NCBI GenBank assembly: GCA_020310875.1 | Contig: CM035423.1 | Location: 144,757,837-144,821,836 of the forward strand | Source: Ceratopteris richardii | Lineage: Eukaryota > Streptophyta > Polypodiopsida > Polypodiales > Pteridaceae | DNA length: 64,000 nucleotides | Direction of reading: 5' to 3' | Shown: positions 11,420-22,484 of the stretch, one piece after another | Position numbering within the stretch: position 1 is the first letter of the stretch | Layout: every line of letters begins with the position of its first letter | Translations under genes and position numbers: made by a program | The notes under the pieces: generated by a model | Seen by the model: only the letters and a program-made list of their open reading frames with translations | Told to the model about the DNA's origin: nothing | The model's database searches: none

Positions 11420-12000
11420 ACACATTTCCTATCAAATCGAAGCATGAGGTATTCCCTACTTTCAGAAAATGTCTTGCTTCAACTGAGATTGAAAAAGGAA
11501 CTAAGCTTAAGGCTTTACATTCAAATAATGGGGGTGAGTATACCTCACATGAATTCAGTCTTTTCTGTCAATCAAGAGGGATTTGTAGAGAGTTTACAGC
11601 TCCTTATACCCCAGTACAGAATGGTGTAGCTGAAAGGATGAATAGAACTATTCAAGATAGAGTAATTTCTGTGTTGCGTCATGCAAACCTCTCACAAGGT
11701 TTTTGGGCAGAAGCAGTATTGACTGCAATTCATGTGATTAACCTTTCACCTAGTACTGCCAAAGGTCTGAAAGTGGCACAAGAGTTATGGACAGGGAAGC
11801 CACCATATTATGATCATCTTTGAGTTTTTGGGTGTGAAGCATATGTTAATATACCCAAGAATCTTAGACAAAAGTTGGACCATAAGTCAAAGAAATGCAT
11901 TTTTCTTGGATATGGTCGAGAAGGACAATTTGGATATCGCTTATGGGATCATGAAACATGGTCAGTGATCAGAAGTAGTGATGTCATTTTCAATGAGTCT
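11420..12000 (+). pseudogene. Integrase part of Copia fossil B
   Basis: The segment holds the second half of the Copia integrase core. It includes SNNGGEYTS, the QNGVAERMNRT motif, the FWAEAV and LWTGKPP stretches, and the KCIFLGYG motif of the C-terminal GKGY region near 11890-11930. These are standard Copia landmarks and no function is inferred today. Confidence 0.85.
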
Positions 12001-12239
12001 AAGATGCATAAACAGCCCATTAAAGAGGTTGAAAAGAGAAGAGTGGTGTTTGAGGATAATAGTCCTCCAGTTAGCATGCAAAAAAATGTTGCACATAGGG
12101 ACGTTCAAGAGAATGTCCGATCACATGAGTCTACAGATGTTCCTGTTCAGCAACCATTGATATGCTCTGCACACATCTCCCATCCACCTAATAGATATGT
12201 TCCAGGTTTAGATTTTGTTATGCTAATAGATGCCGGTGA

Positions 12240-12960
12240 GCCTTCTTGCTACAAAGAGGCTATGCAGACAAAGGATCATGTCAAGTGGGGGTGTGCCATG
12301 AAGAGTGAGCTAAATTCTATTCACAAGAATGGTACTTGGGATTTAGTACCTTTGCCAAAGGGTAGGAAAGCTTTACCATGTAAATGGGTATATAAGCTCA
12401 GATTCACATCAGATGGTGCTTCTTCAAAGTAAAAAGCACGACTTGTTGCAAAGGGTTTTAAGCAACAACATGGTGTTGATTTTGAGGAAATCTTCTCTCT
12501 AGTGGTCAAGATGACTACCCTGTGCATGTTGCTTGGATTCGTTGCAATGGAGGACTTAGAGCTAGTCCGAATGGATGTGAAAACTGCTTTCTTGCATGGA
12601 GATCTTACAAATGAGATCTATACGGAACAACCAGAGGGTTATGTAGTTCTTGGCAAGGAAATTCTAGTTTGTAAGCTCAAGAAGAGCTTGTATGGACTTA
12701 AACAGTCCCGTAGACAATGGTACCAAAAGTTTGATGCTTTATGAAGTCTCAAGGCTATTCTCAAAGCAATAAGGATCATTGTCTCTACACAAAGAGATGC
12801 TCAGATGGCACCTTGATATGCTCGATACTTTATGTCAATGATATGTTGATTGTTGGAAAGTTCTCTTATGACTTGTCAATTCTCAAAAAGAAGTTGAGTC
12901 AGACATTTGATATGAAGGATTTGGGGAATGCCAAACATTCTTGGCATGCGCATTACTCAT
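12240..12960 (+). pseudogene. Reverse transcriptase part of Copia fossil B
   Basis: Recognisable landmarks are NGTWDLVPLPKG, CKWVYK, RMDVKTAFLHGDL, KKSLYGLKQS and a YVNDML motif at the position of the Copia YVDDM catalytic motif. The order and spacing match Copia RT. It is fossil sequence. Confidence 0.85.
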
Positions 12961-13239
12961 GATAGGAGTAAAAGATGCATATACTTGTCTCAAAATGAGT
13001 ACATATCCAAAGTACTTCACAGGTTCAATATGTAGGGTGGAAAGGCATTGAGTACACCTTTACCCACATATGTGAAATTGAGCAAGGATGATTGCCCCAA
13101 ATCAGATGAGGAAAAGGAATTCAAAATTACCTATCAGTGGTAGTCTCATGTATGCTATGGTAGCTATGAGACCAGACATTGCATTTGCAGTGGGAGTTGT
13201 GAGCAGATATATGTCTAATCCTGGCATGAAACATTAGGA

Positions 13240-13788
13240 ATCGGTCAAGATGATTTTGAGATATCTGAGTGGCACTAAGGATAAGTGTCTATGCTTAGGT
13301 AGAGGGAAAGCATCCATTATTGGTTACACAGATTCTGACTATGCTCGTTGTGTAGACAATCATAAGTCTACATCAGGGTACATCAGTCTACATAAGTCTA
13401 CATCGTTGCTAGATGTGCTATCTCTTGGAGATCTCGTCTTCAAGAATGTACAGATGTTTCCACCACAGAGGCAGAGTATGTTGCAGCAAGTGAGGCATGT
13501 AAGGAAGCATTGTGTCTTTCTCGTCTTGCTTGTGATATGGGTTTACATTAGCATGTACCTCATTTGCTCAGTGACAGTCAGAGTGCCATTGCTTTGGCTA
13601 AGAATCCGGTCTATCATGCAAAGACCAAGCACATTGAGGTGAGGTATCAATTCATTAGAGATTGCTTAGCCACTGAGTGCATTATTCTTGGGAAGGTTCA
13701 CACTCTAGATAATGTTGCAGATGCTTTGACTAAAGCTCTACCACAGGATAGCTTTCGACACTACTGTCACTTGATAGGGGTTACTTGA
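13240..13788 (+). pseudogene. RNase H part of Copia fossil B
   Basis: YLSGTKDKCL, GYTDSDYARC, a DSQSAIALAKNPVYHAKTKH-type stretch and DALTKALPQD occur in Copia order. They mark the C-terminal RNase H domain of pol. The usual Copia polyprotein ends about here, matching the end at 13788. Confidence 0.85.
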
Positions 13789-13913
13789 TTCATGATCTTA
13801 CACAGTCACTTGTATACTGTGTAACATGCCCATCAGGTGGGAGGTATAGTTTGTATACTTACAATCAGGTATTCTTTATTTTTCTCCCATAGTTACTTTG
13901 GCCATATTGGCCT

Positions 13914-14100
13914 TTAATGGGAGATTGTTACTGTTAGTGTCCATGTGAAAGGCCAAATGGCCACCAGACACTTCTTTGTATATGTTCTTTAATAAAACAT
14001 ATAGTGGTCTGGTCAGCCACAGACTGTAAGTTCGATCGCATTTGTAAGACCTAAGAAGTCTATCTTCGTGCTCCCTGTGTACTGTGTTTTTCCTATGTAT
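13914..14100 (+). repeat. Likely 3' LTR start of Copia fossil B
   Basis: A purine tract (AATGGGAGATT, about 13916-13926) is followed by TGTTACTGTTAGTGTCC. Further on, 'aataaaacatat' could be a polyadenylation region. No 5' partner is in the window, so the end of the LTR is uncertain. Confidence 0.45.
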
Positions 14101-14199
14101 TCTGTAGCCTCTACATGGAGTACCTTGTGTGGCCCCATGAGCTCAGTTTTCTACTCTGAGGATATCATCGTGCAGCACTCGAGAAGGAGAGGGCACTGT

Positions 14200-17100
14200 G
14201 GTGCATCACCATCGAATTACTTCAACCTAGACAAGTGATCTTTAGGAAATGAGATCGTTCCTAAAGACAAGAACTTAAATGCAATAATAAAGTTTTTTAT
14301 TTCATGAATCAAACCATTCTCCTACAATACTCAAGATGAACTTATCTTTTGGGAATGCAAGAAGTTCCAAGTAATGGATCTCAATTGATCCATGGGCTTT
14401 CCCCAAACAAGTACAAGTTCATAAATATGTTAGGACAAATGAATGAAGGCATCCTTATAAAATATATCTAGCTAAAGACATAAGTTCTCACATGATGTAA
14501 GCTTAGATACCTTTTGAATTGTACCTTTCTAGAAAAAAAGAAATAATCATTAAACCTAATTGATGGACTAGATAGAGGAAAGTGAACATCTTTTGGATAT
14601 AGATGTTTAGCCAATAAAGTTATTTAGAAAACTTTATGACATGTTGGAATTTTGAAAATGTGGGATCCCTAAAGGTGACTGTAAACCACAAAGATAGATA
14701 AAGCATGCCTGAGCTTCACTTATCCAAAGGAAAGTGTGCAAAGAGTTGGTTGTTCCAAGAACATAAAGTGCAATCATGGTTATATTAATTAAGTCTATGG
14801 AATGTAAAATATAATTTTTATGTATCCTTAAAGGGATTTCTTAAAGGTAAAAACCAAAAGCATGAATAGATGCTTAGACTCAAGCAATACAAAGATTCAT
14901 GTAAAGTCCCTAAGGTAGTTACTTAAAGCTTCAATTATAAAGGAATCTAAAGACAAGAAGTAAAAAGCTCTTATCACCACAAAATTGGTTCAAGTAGAAC
15001 CAATAGGTCTTGAAAATGAAAATGTACGAACTTGGAACTATAACTGTTTTTCTTTTGAAAACCCTAGAAAAGAAGGATGGATGTTCCATCAAAGTTTACA
15101 AGTTTTCAAGTCAAAGTTTAAGTCAAACCATGAGATCATGAAATGATCTTATGAAGGAGAAAAACCTAGAAAATATCAAGTTAGAGGTAATTCCTTCACT
15201 TCAAAATTATTTTAAAGAATTTAAGTGAGAAGGCAATCTATAAAGATATGTTTGAACTTTAGGATAAGTATCACCCACGTGTCAATACAAATATAAGATA
15301 GGTTGATATGGGACACCAGATTGATGTAGGAAAGATAATATGGGACATCATACCCTAGGATGATAAGTATCTTTTAGCCCTATAATGAATCTTGAAGTTG
15401 AATTGAATCCCAAAAGGGAAAGAAACTTCAATAGTAAATTTCAAGTTCAAGGAGGTCAAAAGCATGACCTAAAAAGATACTTTGAGAACATGTAAGTTTG
15501 AAGATCATGAAGTATGTAATTTCTAGGATCTTCATTTAGAATTCAAGTATGACAAGCATTTTCTTACTTGAATTCCGAAACACTTCAACGTAAAGTGTTT
15601 GTGCCAGAAATATTTCATAAATTTATGAAGAAATAGGACTTTTAAATGATCCTTTCAGTCAAGGTTAGATGGACTAAGTTAGTTCAAAAAATACCCAGTC
15701 CATAGTGTAACTTGATGAGATCAATCTCTTGGTTAGTAATGCATAAGAATCTCATTATGAGTGAGGAGTCTTAAGATATTATGAAAAAGAAAAAGATTTA
15801 CATAGTCTTAAATGAAGCATTAGTGTTTTGAGTAAAAATATCACCAATAGAAGTTGGGTGGGTTGACACATTGATGCTTGATACCATTCTAGTATCTACT
15901 CGCAAGATGATGTTTTAGCTTTACTCCAAGAATCTTTGTGAGAATCTAGTTTACTTCTCTTAAAGCTAGATGAAATGCTTCAATATCGTGTTGAAACTGA
16001 TCTTTGAAAAGTTAAAGTTTGGAGTCACATAGAGTTTGATAAAAATCTGATTGTCTTGACCAGTTTGAATTGGTCATATAGAATTTTGTTTCTCCTTCTT
16101 GCATTTCAAAAACTTTTGGAAATAACACATATAAAGTATTTGACTCATCTCAGTAAAAGTCAAGGTTAGTCAATTGGAACATGTAACCAAATTAAATGTC
16201 CCAGATAGATGTTATGTACAAAACCCATTCAATCTTCAAAGATGCTAAGTCTAAGTTGATTTCTCCATCTTAGCTTGCTTCAAGTGAAGCAACACTAGTT
16301 CTCTGCAAGTCTTCAAAAAATTCTTGAAGAGAAAAAAGTTAGGAATTGCTCATAAGATTAACAATTCCCAAGACGTTAAAGACTAAGTCTTCAAGAAAAG
16401 TGTCCTAAGTTGGACAACGTTCATTTTAATTTGCTTTTGGTCAATTTGAAGTGAATTTGACCAAAATTGTATCGCATACTTCATTAACCCACATTTGTTT
16501 CTATGATTTTCAAGCTCGGTAGAACAAAAGTAGTCCTCTGATCAGGTACTAAATCAAATAGATGTTGGTTGGAAGTGACCATAGCTCAAACATCCAAGTT
16601 AGATGTTTGGGCCAACCTAAAGTTACAATTCATAACCAAAATCAAATGAAATCAAAAGTTTCAAATTCTTGACAAGGATAAAAGTCCCATCTCAATTGCT
16701 AAATCCATGCATTATTGATGCCCAGTAATGGATGATTACGTTGATTTCACCCATTTCACATGTTAATGCCTAGATAGCACAAAAGAATAAACTATGAAAT
16801 GGCTAAGGATGTTTTTTGATCCACCCTTATTATTCATTCCCTACTTTGCACTATGTTCATTTTGTTCTCATGCTTATATTGATAATTCCAATAGTGCCTC
16901 TATAGGTCTTGCTGTTGCAAAAGAACTTGTATGTCTAGGTGTTTGTGTGTGACTCTAAGGGGGAGAAAGAAGGGGGGGAGAAGGAACACAAGAAACTCTT
17001 TACAAGTGTAAAACTTTGCAAACCTCCAGTTTTGGAGAGATAAACAAGAGACATGGGCAACAATTTTCGGGTGAAATCATGCAAGAATGAAGTAGAATGT

Positions 17101-17234
17101 ATATCCGTGAGAAATCCTAACATCCATGGAAACTTATAGGAAAAGATGGATGTTTCCCCCTCAAAAAAACCCTTCCATCACTTCTCATGTATTTCCAAGT
17201 GTATTTTTTTGGCAAGTCTCCAATTTTTAGGGAG
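14200..17234. other. Anonymous 3-kb AT-rich stretch
   Basis: No reading frame is convincing. The text is full of short words like 'aagttcaag', 'tcttcaag' and 'atgggaca' that also occur (reverse-complemented) in the non-coding element at 28060-33322, so it may be the interior of a related non-coding LTR element. A purine-rich run at about 16955-16985 could be its polypurine tract. No LTR pair was found. Confidence 0.35.
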
Positions 17235-17239
17235 TATTT
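17235..17239. repeat. Target site duplication TATTT (left) of Copia A
   Basis: TATTT directly outside the left LTR is repeated at 22480-22484 directly outside the right LTR. Confidence 0.9.
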
Positions 17240-17451
17240 TGTTGGAGTTAGACGTCTGCGGAAGCACGCGAACAGCACAAGGAAGAGGAAGAAGCTTGGA
17301 GCACAACACACAAGACTGAATGTATTACTAGAGAATGTACAAAGATAAGTAGCCCATTAGGGCAATAGGCGTATATACAAGCCGGGGGAAAAAACCTCCT
17401 AAAGAGGGAAAAAAGTGCCCCGGCGGTCCTAGAGTGTTCACACACATAACA
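17240..17451 (-). repeat. Left LTR (3' LTR) of Copia A
   Basis: It begins TGTTGGAGTTAGACG and ends in 'cacataaca' (plus-strand reading). It matches 22250-22479 almost perfectly. A TATATA motif lies in the middle on the minus strand (around 17370). Confidence 0.93.
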
Positions 17452-17466
17452 AATCCCCCCTGGGAG
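17452..17466 (-). promoter_or_regulatory. Polypurine tract of Copia A
   Basis: On the minus strand it reads CTCCCAGGGGGGATT, ending against the TG of the 3' LTR. The same tract is kept next to the left LTR of Copia C near 26082. Confidence 0.85.
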
Positions 17467-17525
17467 TGATGCGGTGAACAAGGAGCTGGCACTCATGTAT
17501 AAGGAAGTGCCGAGCTATGTGGAAA

Positions 17526-17998
17526 TCACTCCACAAAAGGAAGTAAGCCCAAAGCTTTGCGGAAAGCTTCAAACTTCTCCCTAGGCAGAGCCTTCGTGAA
17601 AAGGTCTGCAATATTCTCCTGCGTGGGCACATATGCCAAGCTGATCTCCCCAGCAGAGAACCTCTCCCTGACATAGTGATAATGCACCTCAATGTGCTTA
17701 GTGCGAGCATGGAACACAGGGTTCCTTGCAACTGCCAATGCGCTCTGACTGTCAGTGAAGATGGTGGTGGCAGAAGACTGGCCAACACCCAAATCAGCCA
17801 TAAGGCGTCTGAGCCACACACACTCAACAGTCGCTGTGAAAGCTGCCCTATACTCAGCCCCACAACTGGAAGTGGCCACAGTAGGCTGCTTCTTGCTCAA
17901 CCAAGATATACATGAGCTACCAAGCATGAAGCAAAAACCACTGGTGCACACACGAGTGTCATAGCAACCAGCCCAATCTGAGTCAGAAAAAGCATGCA
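17526..17998 (-). pseudogene. RNase H part of Copia A pol
   Basis: Motifs in order are FSDSDWAGC, FMLGSSCISWLSKKQ, SCGAEYRA, TDSQSALAVARNPVFHARTKH-type text and DLFTKALPREKF. They mark the C-terminal RNase H of Copia pol, which removes the RNA strand during reverse transcription. It is read in the same open stretch as the RT part. It is element-borne, not a host gene. Confidence 0.93.
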
Positions 17999-18199
17999 AA
18001 TCTGGCGGTAGTGATCCCCCCTTGGGATAAAACAACCCAAGTAGCCGAGTACCACTCAAGTAGCGAAAGATGCGCTTAACCGCTTTCCAATGCGTGATTC
18101 CTGGGCAATGCATAAACCTACTCATCTGTGAGACAGCAAACTGAATATCTGGCCGAGTAATGCATAAGTAAATCAAGCATCCAACAGCCTGCTGATAGA

Positions 18200-19080
18200 G
18201 AACAGCATCAAATGCATCTCCAGCATCATGAAGACTCAATCGTAAACCTGTCTCCATAGGAGTGGCAATAGGCTTACAGTCTTCAAGGCCAAAACGCTGC
18301 AATAATGTGTCAATATATTTCGTTTGACACAAAGCCATTCCACCATCAACTTGCATAAACTGAATGCCCAAATAGTGATGCAAATGCCCCAAATCAGACA
18401 TCTCAAATGAGGCATGCAAATCAGCCTTGAAATCAGCAATATGCTTCTCAAGAGGACCAGTGAGCAGCATGTCGTCTACATAGACAACAATGATCAAAAG
18501 CACATCATTAGCACGCTTAACATATAAGGTGCTTTCAGTTGGACTATTCTCAAAACCATGTGCAATCAGATAGGCATGTATTTTCTCATACCAAGCACGT
18601 GGTGCTTGCTTTAAACCATATAACGCCTTCTTTAACCTGCACACCTGGTTTTCATGCCCTTTCTGCACAAAGCCACGGGGCTGAAAAACATACACTTCTT
18701 CATGCAAGTCACCATTCAGAAATGCTGTTTTAATGTCCAACTGATGTACATTCCAACCATGATGGGCTGCAAGTGCACAAATGCTCCGAACAGTAGTCAT
18801 ACGGCATGTAGGTGCAAAGGTCTCATCAAAATCAATGCCTCTTTCCTGCGCATAACCCTTTGCAACAAGCCTAGCCTTATACCTGTCAACTGTACCATCA
18901 GGTTTACGCTTCAGCTTGTATACCCACTTAGTGCCAATGGCCTTCTTGCCAGGAGGCAAGTCACATAAAGACCATGTACCATTCTTCATTATAGCATCAT
19001 ATTCAGATTGCATAGCAGCCATCCAATTTTCTGAATTTTGTGCTTCATCAAAAGAAACAGGCTCATTCTCATCACAGAGA
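18200..19080 (-). pseudogene. Reverse transcriptase part of Copia A pol
   Basis: Motifs in order are NGTWSLCDLPPGKKAIG, TKWVYKLK, YKARLVAKGYAQ, LDIKTAFLNGDL, KKALYGLKQAPRAWYEK and the catalytic YVDDM at 18468-18482. This is the classic Copia RT with the YVDD signature. The open stretch runs from the integrase C-terminal region through RNase H. Confidence 0.95.
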
Positions 19081-19399
19081 CTAGATGCAGCCATAGCATA
19101 GCAATCTGATGCAAAGGAGGTACTATGAGAGCCTGAACGAGTACGATATGACAAAGGTGCATCTAATTTGTTGTCACGCAAAGTCTGCACCAGCCATTTT
19201 GGCATAGTTTTTGCCTGTTCAATATCAGCTCTCTCATCAACAAGTGCATCATGTAAATCTGCATCAGAAATGGCATGATCTGCATCATCATATGAAACCT
19301 GCAAAGGCTGAGAAGTTGCCTCATTAGGACCAGCGCTAGCCTGTCCACCTGTAAAAAGAGGCATCAAAGTATCATACATGTCTTTGGAGCTAACAGATG

Positions 19400-20400
19400 T
19401 CTCCTTAGTACATGAAAGCAATGGTTGAATAGCATCTTCCACAAAGACAACATCACGGCTAACCAGAATGCGTTTAGTCTGTGGATGATACAGACGATAG
19501 CCTTTACTTTCAGAACTGTACCCAACAAAAATACATTTTACTGCCTTATCATCCAATTTTCTGCGATGTTGTTCAGGCACTAATGCATATGCCAAACAAC
19601 CAAAAACACGCAGATGAGCAACAGATGGCTTGCGGTCATGCCAAGCCTCATATGGAGTGATAGACTGCAACGCTTTCGTGGGACACCTGTTCAGTACATA
19701 TGCTGCACACATGACAGCCTCAAGCCAGAAACTATGTGGTAAAGCCTAACTTTTGACCATGCACCTCGCCATCTCCATGAGTGACCTGTTCTTTCGTTCA
19801 GCAACTCCATTCTGTTGAGGTGTATACGGCACTGTACACTGGTGTTTTATCCCATGTTCAGCCAGAAATGCATTAAAATCTGAAGACATATATTCCCCCC
19901 CTCGATCAGAACGGAGGGTGCCCATTTTACATGCTGACAGATTTTCAGCCAAAACCAAAAACTATTTGAAGCACATGAACACTTCAGACTTTACTTTGAG
20001 TGGATATACCCATGCATGCCTGGAAAAATCATCAATGAAAGTCACGAAGTAAAGGTAATTTCCAAAAGAGGGTGTCTGCATAGGACCACAGACATCACTA
20101 TGTACAAGCTGCAATTTCTGCATAGCCCGAACTGAACCATCTTTTGGAAAGGAAGAACGCTGCATTTTGCCCAAAATACAGCCTTCACAAACATGTTTTC
20201 CAGGTGCCTCAAGTTTGGGCAAAGAGGACACCATTTCAGATTTCTGCAGGTGTAACAAACTAGCAAAATTCAGATGACCAAAGCGTGCATGCCAAAGCTT
20301 TGCATCTGACATAGCCTGAGAATCATGAACTGCACATGCCGAATCATTCACAGATTTTTCATAGTCTATGAGCTTATACAGCCCACGACATAAAATGCCA
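19400..20400 (-). pseudogene. Integrase part of Copia A pol
   Basis: An HHCC zinc region (HARFGHLN ... CEGCILGK, about 20160-20290) is followed by the catalytic core with HSDVCGPM, FIDDFSRHAWVYPLK, RSDRGGEYMS and QNGVAERKNRS, then KCIFVGYS in the C-terminal part. The Copia order (integrase before RT) is clear. Coding is interrupted in this area. Confidence 0.92.
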
Positions 20401-20619
20401 GAAGCAATAATCACATCGCCATTTGAGAGATCATGGACTGTACACCTGTCATCAACGAATTTCACAACCAAGCCAATCTTGGCTAATGCAGAAACTGATA
20501 ACAGGTTCTTTTTGATCCCTGGCATTTGAGAGATCATGGACTGTACACCTGTCATCAACGAATTTCACAACCAAGCCAATCTTGGCTAATGCAGAAACTG
20601 ATAACAGGTTCTTTTTGAT

Positions 20620-20930
20620 CCCTGGCACAAATAAAGCATCTGACAAAGTGAAAGAACTACCATCAGCAGTAGTCAGAATGATCTTACCAACTCCCATAAC
20701 AGGATAAGAGGAGTTATTGGCGCATGTAACAGTATTCCCTGTAGGGGCAGGCTCGAGTGAAGAGAAGAAACTACGCTGCGAGGTAATATGTTTGGTTGCC
20801 CCACTGTCAAAGTACCAAACATCTGAGTCTACTGCAGACATGCACTGATCATGAGAAGATGGGTCAAAACTGCAAACAGTAGTAAACGCCCATTCTTCTT
20901 CCTGCACAAGATTTGCAGACTCTGTTTTTG
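20620..20930 (-). pseudogene. Protease part of Copia A
   Basis: The Copia aspartic protease motif DSGATKHI lies at 20785-20808, preceded by VWYF, with MGVGKI and SDALFVPGIKKNLLSV following. The protease would process the gag-pol polyprotein in virus-like particles. Confidence 0.92.
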
Positions 20931-20939
20931 GTGTAGAGG

Positions 20940-21894
20940 CCTCTGCAACAACCATTCCAGCCTCTTTCTTCTTTGCCTCTTTAGTAGCCAGTTTTGGACA
21001 GTTCTTTATAATATGATCATTTCCTTTACAGTACTTGCAGAACAATTTCTGCTTTTCTGATTTCTTCTCATCTTTATCCTGGTTCTTCGATTGTGCAGCA
21101 TTTGCAGATTTCTGCTTACTAGTAGAAGAGCTCCATTTTCCTTTGCCCTTCTGACTAGCCAGGAAAGCTTGATCTGCAACACGCATAATGGACCTGTTCT
21201 GCCTGGACTGATCTTCCTGCAACAGAACAGAGACTAATTCCTCAAATGACAAGGCATTCGGATTGCCTTTCATCATCAATCGAAGAGTAGAGGCAAAACT
21301 CTGATATGAATCAGGAAGGCCATTCAGAACGGTCTGCACAAGTGAGCTATCTGGTATAACCTCATCAGCAGAAATCAATTGTTCCTTCAGGTCTTTGATC
21401 TTTGTAAGAAAATTGTCCATCGAATCACCTTCATTCATGTGCTCACTCTCCAACTGTTTTCGGAGGTAAGCAACACGAGCCTCATTCCTAGCCTGGTACA
21501 AAGTGGTAAGTGTATCCCAAGCATCCTTTGCTGTTCTGCAAGAGCGAATGTGAGGAATAATGGCACGTTTGACAGACAAAGCTATCAATGCATGTGCCTG
21601 GGCATCTCTGCCATCCCAACGAATCTGCTCTGCAGTAGGTGCAACAGAAACAGCAGCACGAACAGGAATCTGCGGAATATCATCTTCGACACCATCTTCA
21701 TCAGCTCCAACACCTGTATTTGCAGTACCTGTCGTTACAGGTGTAACAGGACGTCTTTCAACACCCTGCACAATGTTCCACAATCCTTTTGCAACCAGTA
21801 CATGTCGCATCATATAAGCCCATAATGGGTAGTTGGTACCATCCAACTTATCCTCAACAGCCAACATACGGAATACATCACTACTTTCAGCCAT
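20940..21894 (-). pseudogene. Gag part of Copia A
   Basis: It starts with MAESSDVFRMLAVEDKLDG and contains the Copia gag signatures GTNYPLWAYMM, DAWDTLTTLY and DSMDNFLTKIKDLKEQL, and a CCHC knuckle CKYCKGNDHIIKNC at 20998-21039. The start Met at 21894 is about 340 bp inside the 5' LTR, a normal leader length. Pieces of the same gag, from Copia C, are amplified in the array at 33220-37411. Confidence 0.94.
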
Positions 21895-22232
21895 GGCCGG
21901 TGACTAAAATACCTTGATGCAGAAAATTGACTGTATCTCAAAAAGTTGAACAGAACTGCCCAGACGAGTTCTGCTAGACCTGTAGCAGACTTCGAGACGC
22001 TTAAACTGGCGAACAGAAACTGGTATATACCTTTGGCACAAAAGGACGAAATAGCCTGCACAAGCACTGCGATAGTGCGTTCGGAGGCCGAAACGAGCTC
22101 AGATCGCGATTTCGGCACCACATAGCGAAGCTGTTTTGATCTCGAAAACACCCTGAGTATGCTCACCAAATTTTGTGCGAATCTGAGACTGCAAACGGAG
22201 GAGTGTCGACGGCGCCCTAGAAGAATCAACGA

Positions 22233-22247
22233 CCTGCTCTGATACCA
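22233..22247 (-). promoter_or_regulatory. Primer-binding site of Copia A (initiator Met-tRNA)
   Basis: On the minus strand TGGTATCAGAGCAGG lies two bases inside the 5' LTR and complements the 3' end of plant initiator Met-tRNA. Confidence 0.92.
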
Positions 22248-22249
22248 AT

Positions 22250-22479
22250 TGTTGGAGTTAGACGTCTGCGAAAGCATGCGAACAGCACAAGGAAGAGGAA
22301 GAAGCTTGGAGCACAACACACAAGACTGAATGTATTACTAGAGAATGTACAAAGATAAGTAGCCCATTAGGGCAATAGGCGTATATACAAGCCGGGGGAA
22401 AAAAACCTCCTAAAGAGGGAAAAAAGTGCCCCGGCGGTCCTAGAGTGTTCACACACATCACTACCTAAATATATCAACA
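22250..22479 (-). repeat. Right LTR (5' LTR) of Copia A
   Basis: It begins TGTTGGAGTTAGACG and ends ATATCAACA on the plus strand. It is followed by the TATTT duplication at 22480-22484. Confidence 0.93.
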
Positions 22480-22484
22480 TATTT

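Larger units (their letters stand above)
11311..14100 (+). mobile_element. Copia fossil B (TNT1/Tork-like)
   Basis: Plus-strand remnants follow the Copia order integrase, RT, RNase H, ending at a purine-rich tract and a likely 3' LTR start near 13926. Motifs include QNGVAERMNRT (integrase), KTAFLHGDL (RT) and HIEVRYQFIRD (RNase H end). The wording is closest to the TNT1/Tork type and differs from the A/C Copia family in this window. No 5' LTR, gag or protease is recognised. It is broken, with several breaks. Confidence 0.85.
17240..22479 (-). mobile_element. Copia A, complete LTR retrotransposon, young
   Basis: It has LTRs of 212 and 230 bp with TG..CA ends, a TATTT target duplication, an initiator Met-tRNA primer site next to the right LTR and a polypurine tract next to the left LTR, all in minus orientation. 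Internally it carries gag with a CCHC knuckle, protease, integrase, RT and RNase H in Copia order. The LTRs share all but about two substitutions over some 210 bp, so insertion was recent. It is structurally whole, with about three breaks in the coding region. Two older relatives in the same orientation lie at 1-7491 and 25855-38300. Confidence 0.95.

Noticed and set aside
17676-21825. Several plus-strand open stretches of 60-148 codons inside Copia A
   Set aside because: All are antisense shadows of gag-pol of the element.
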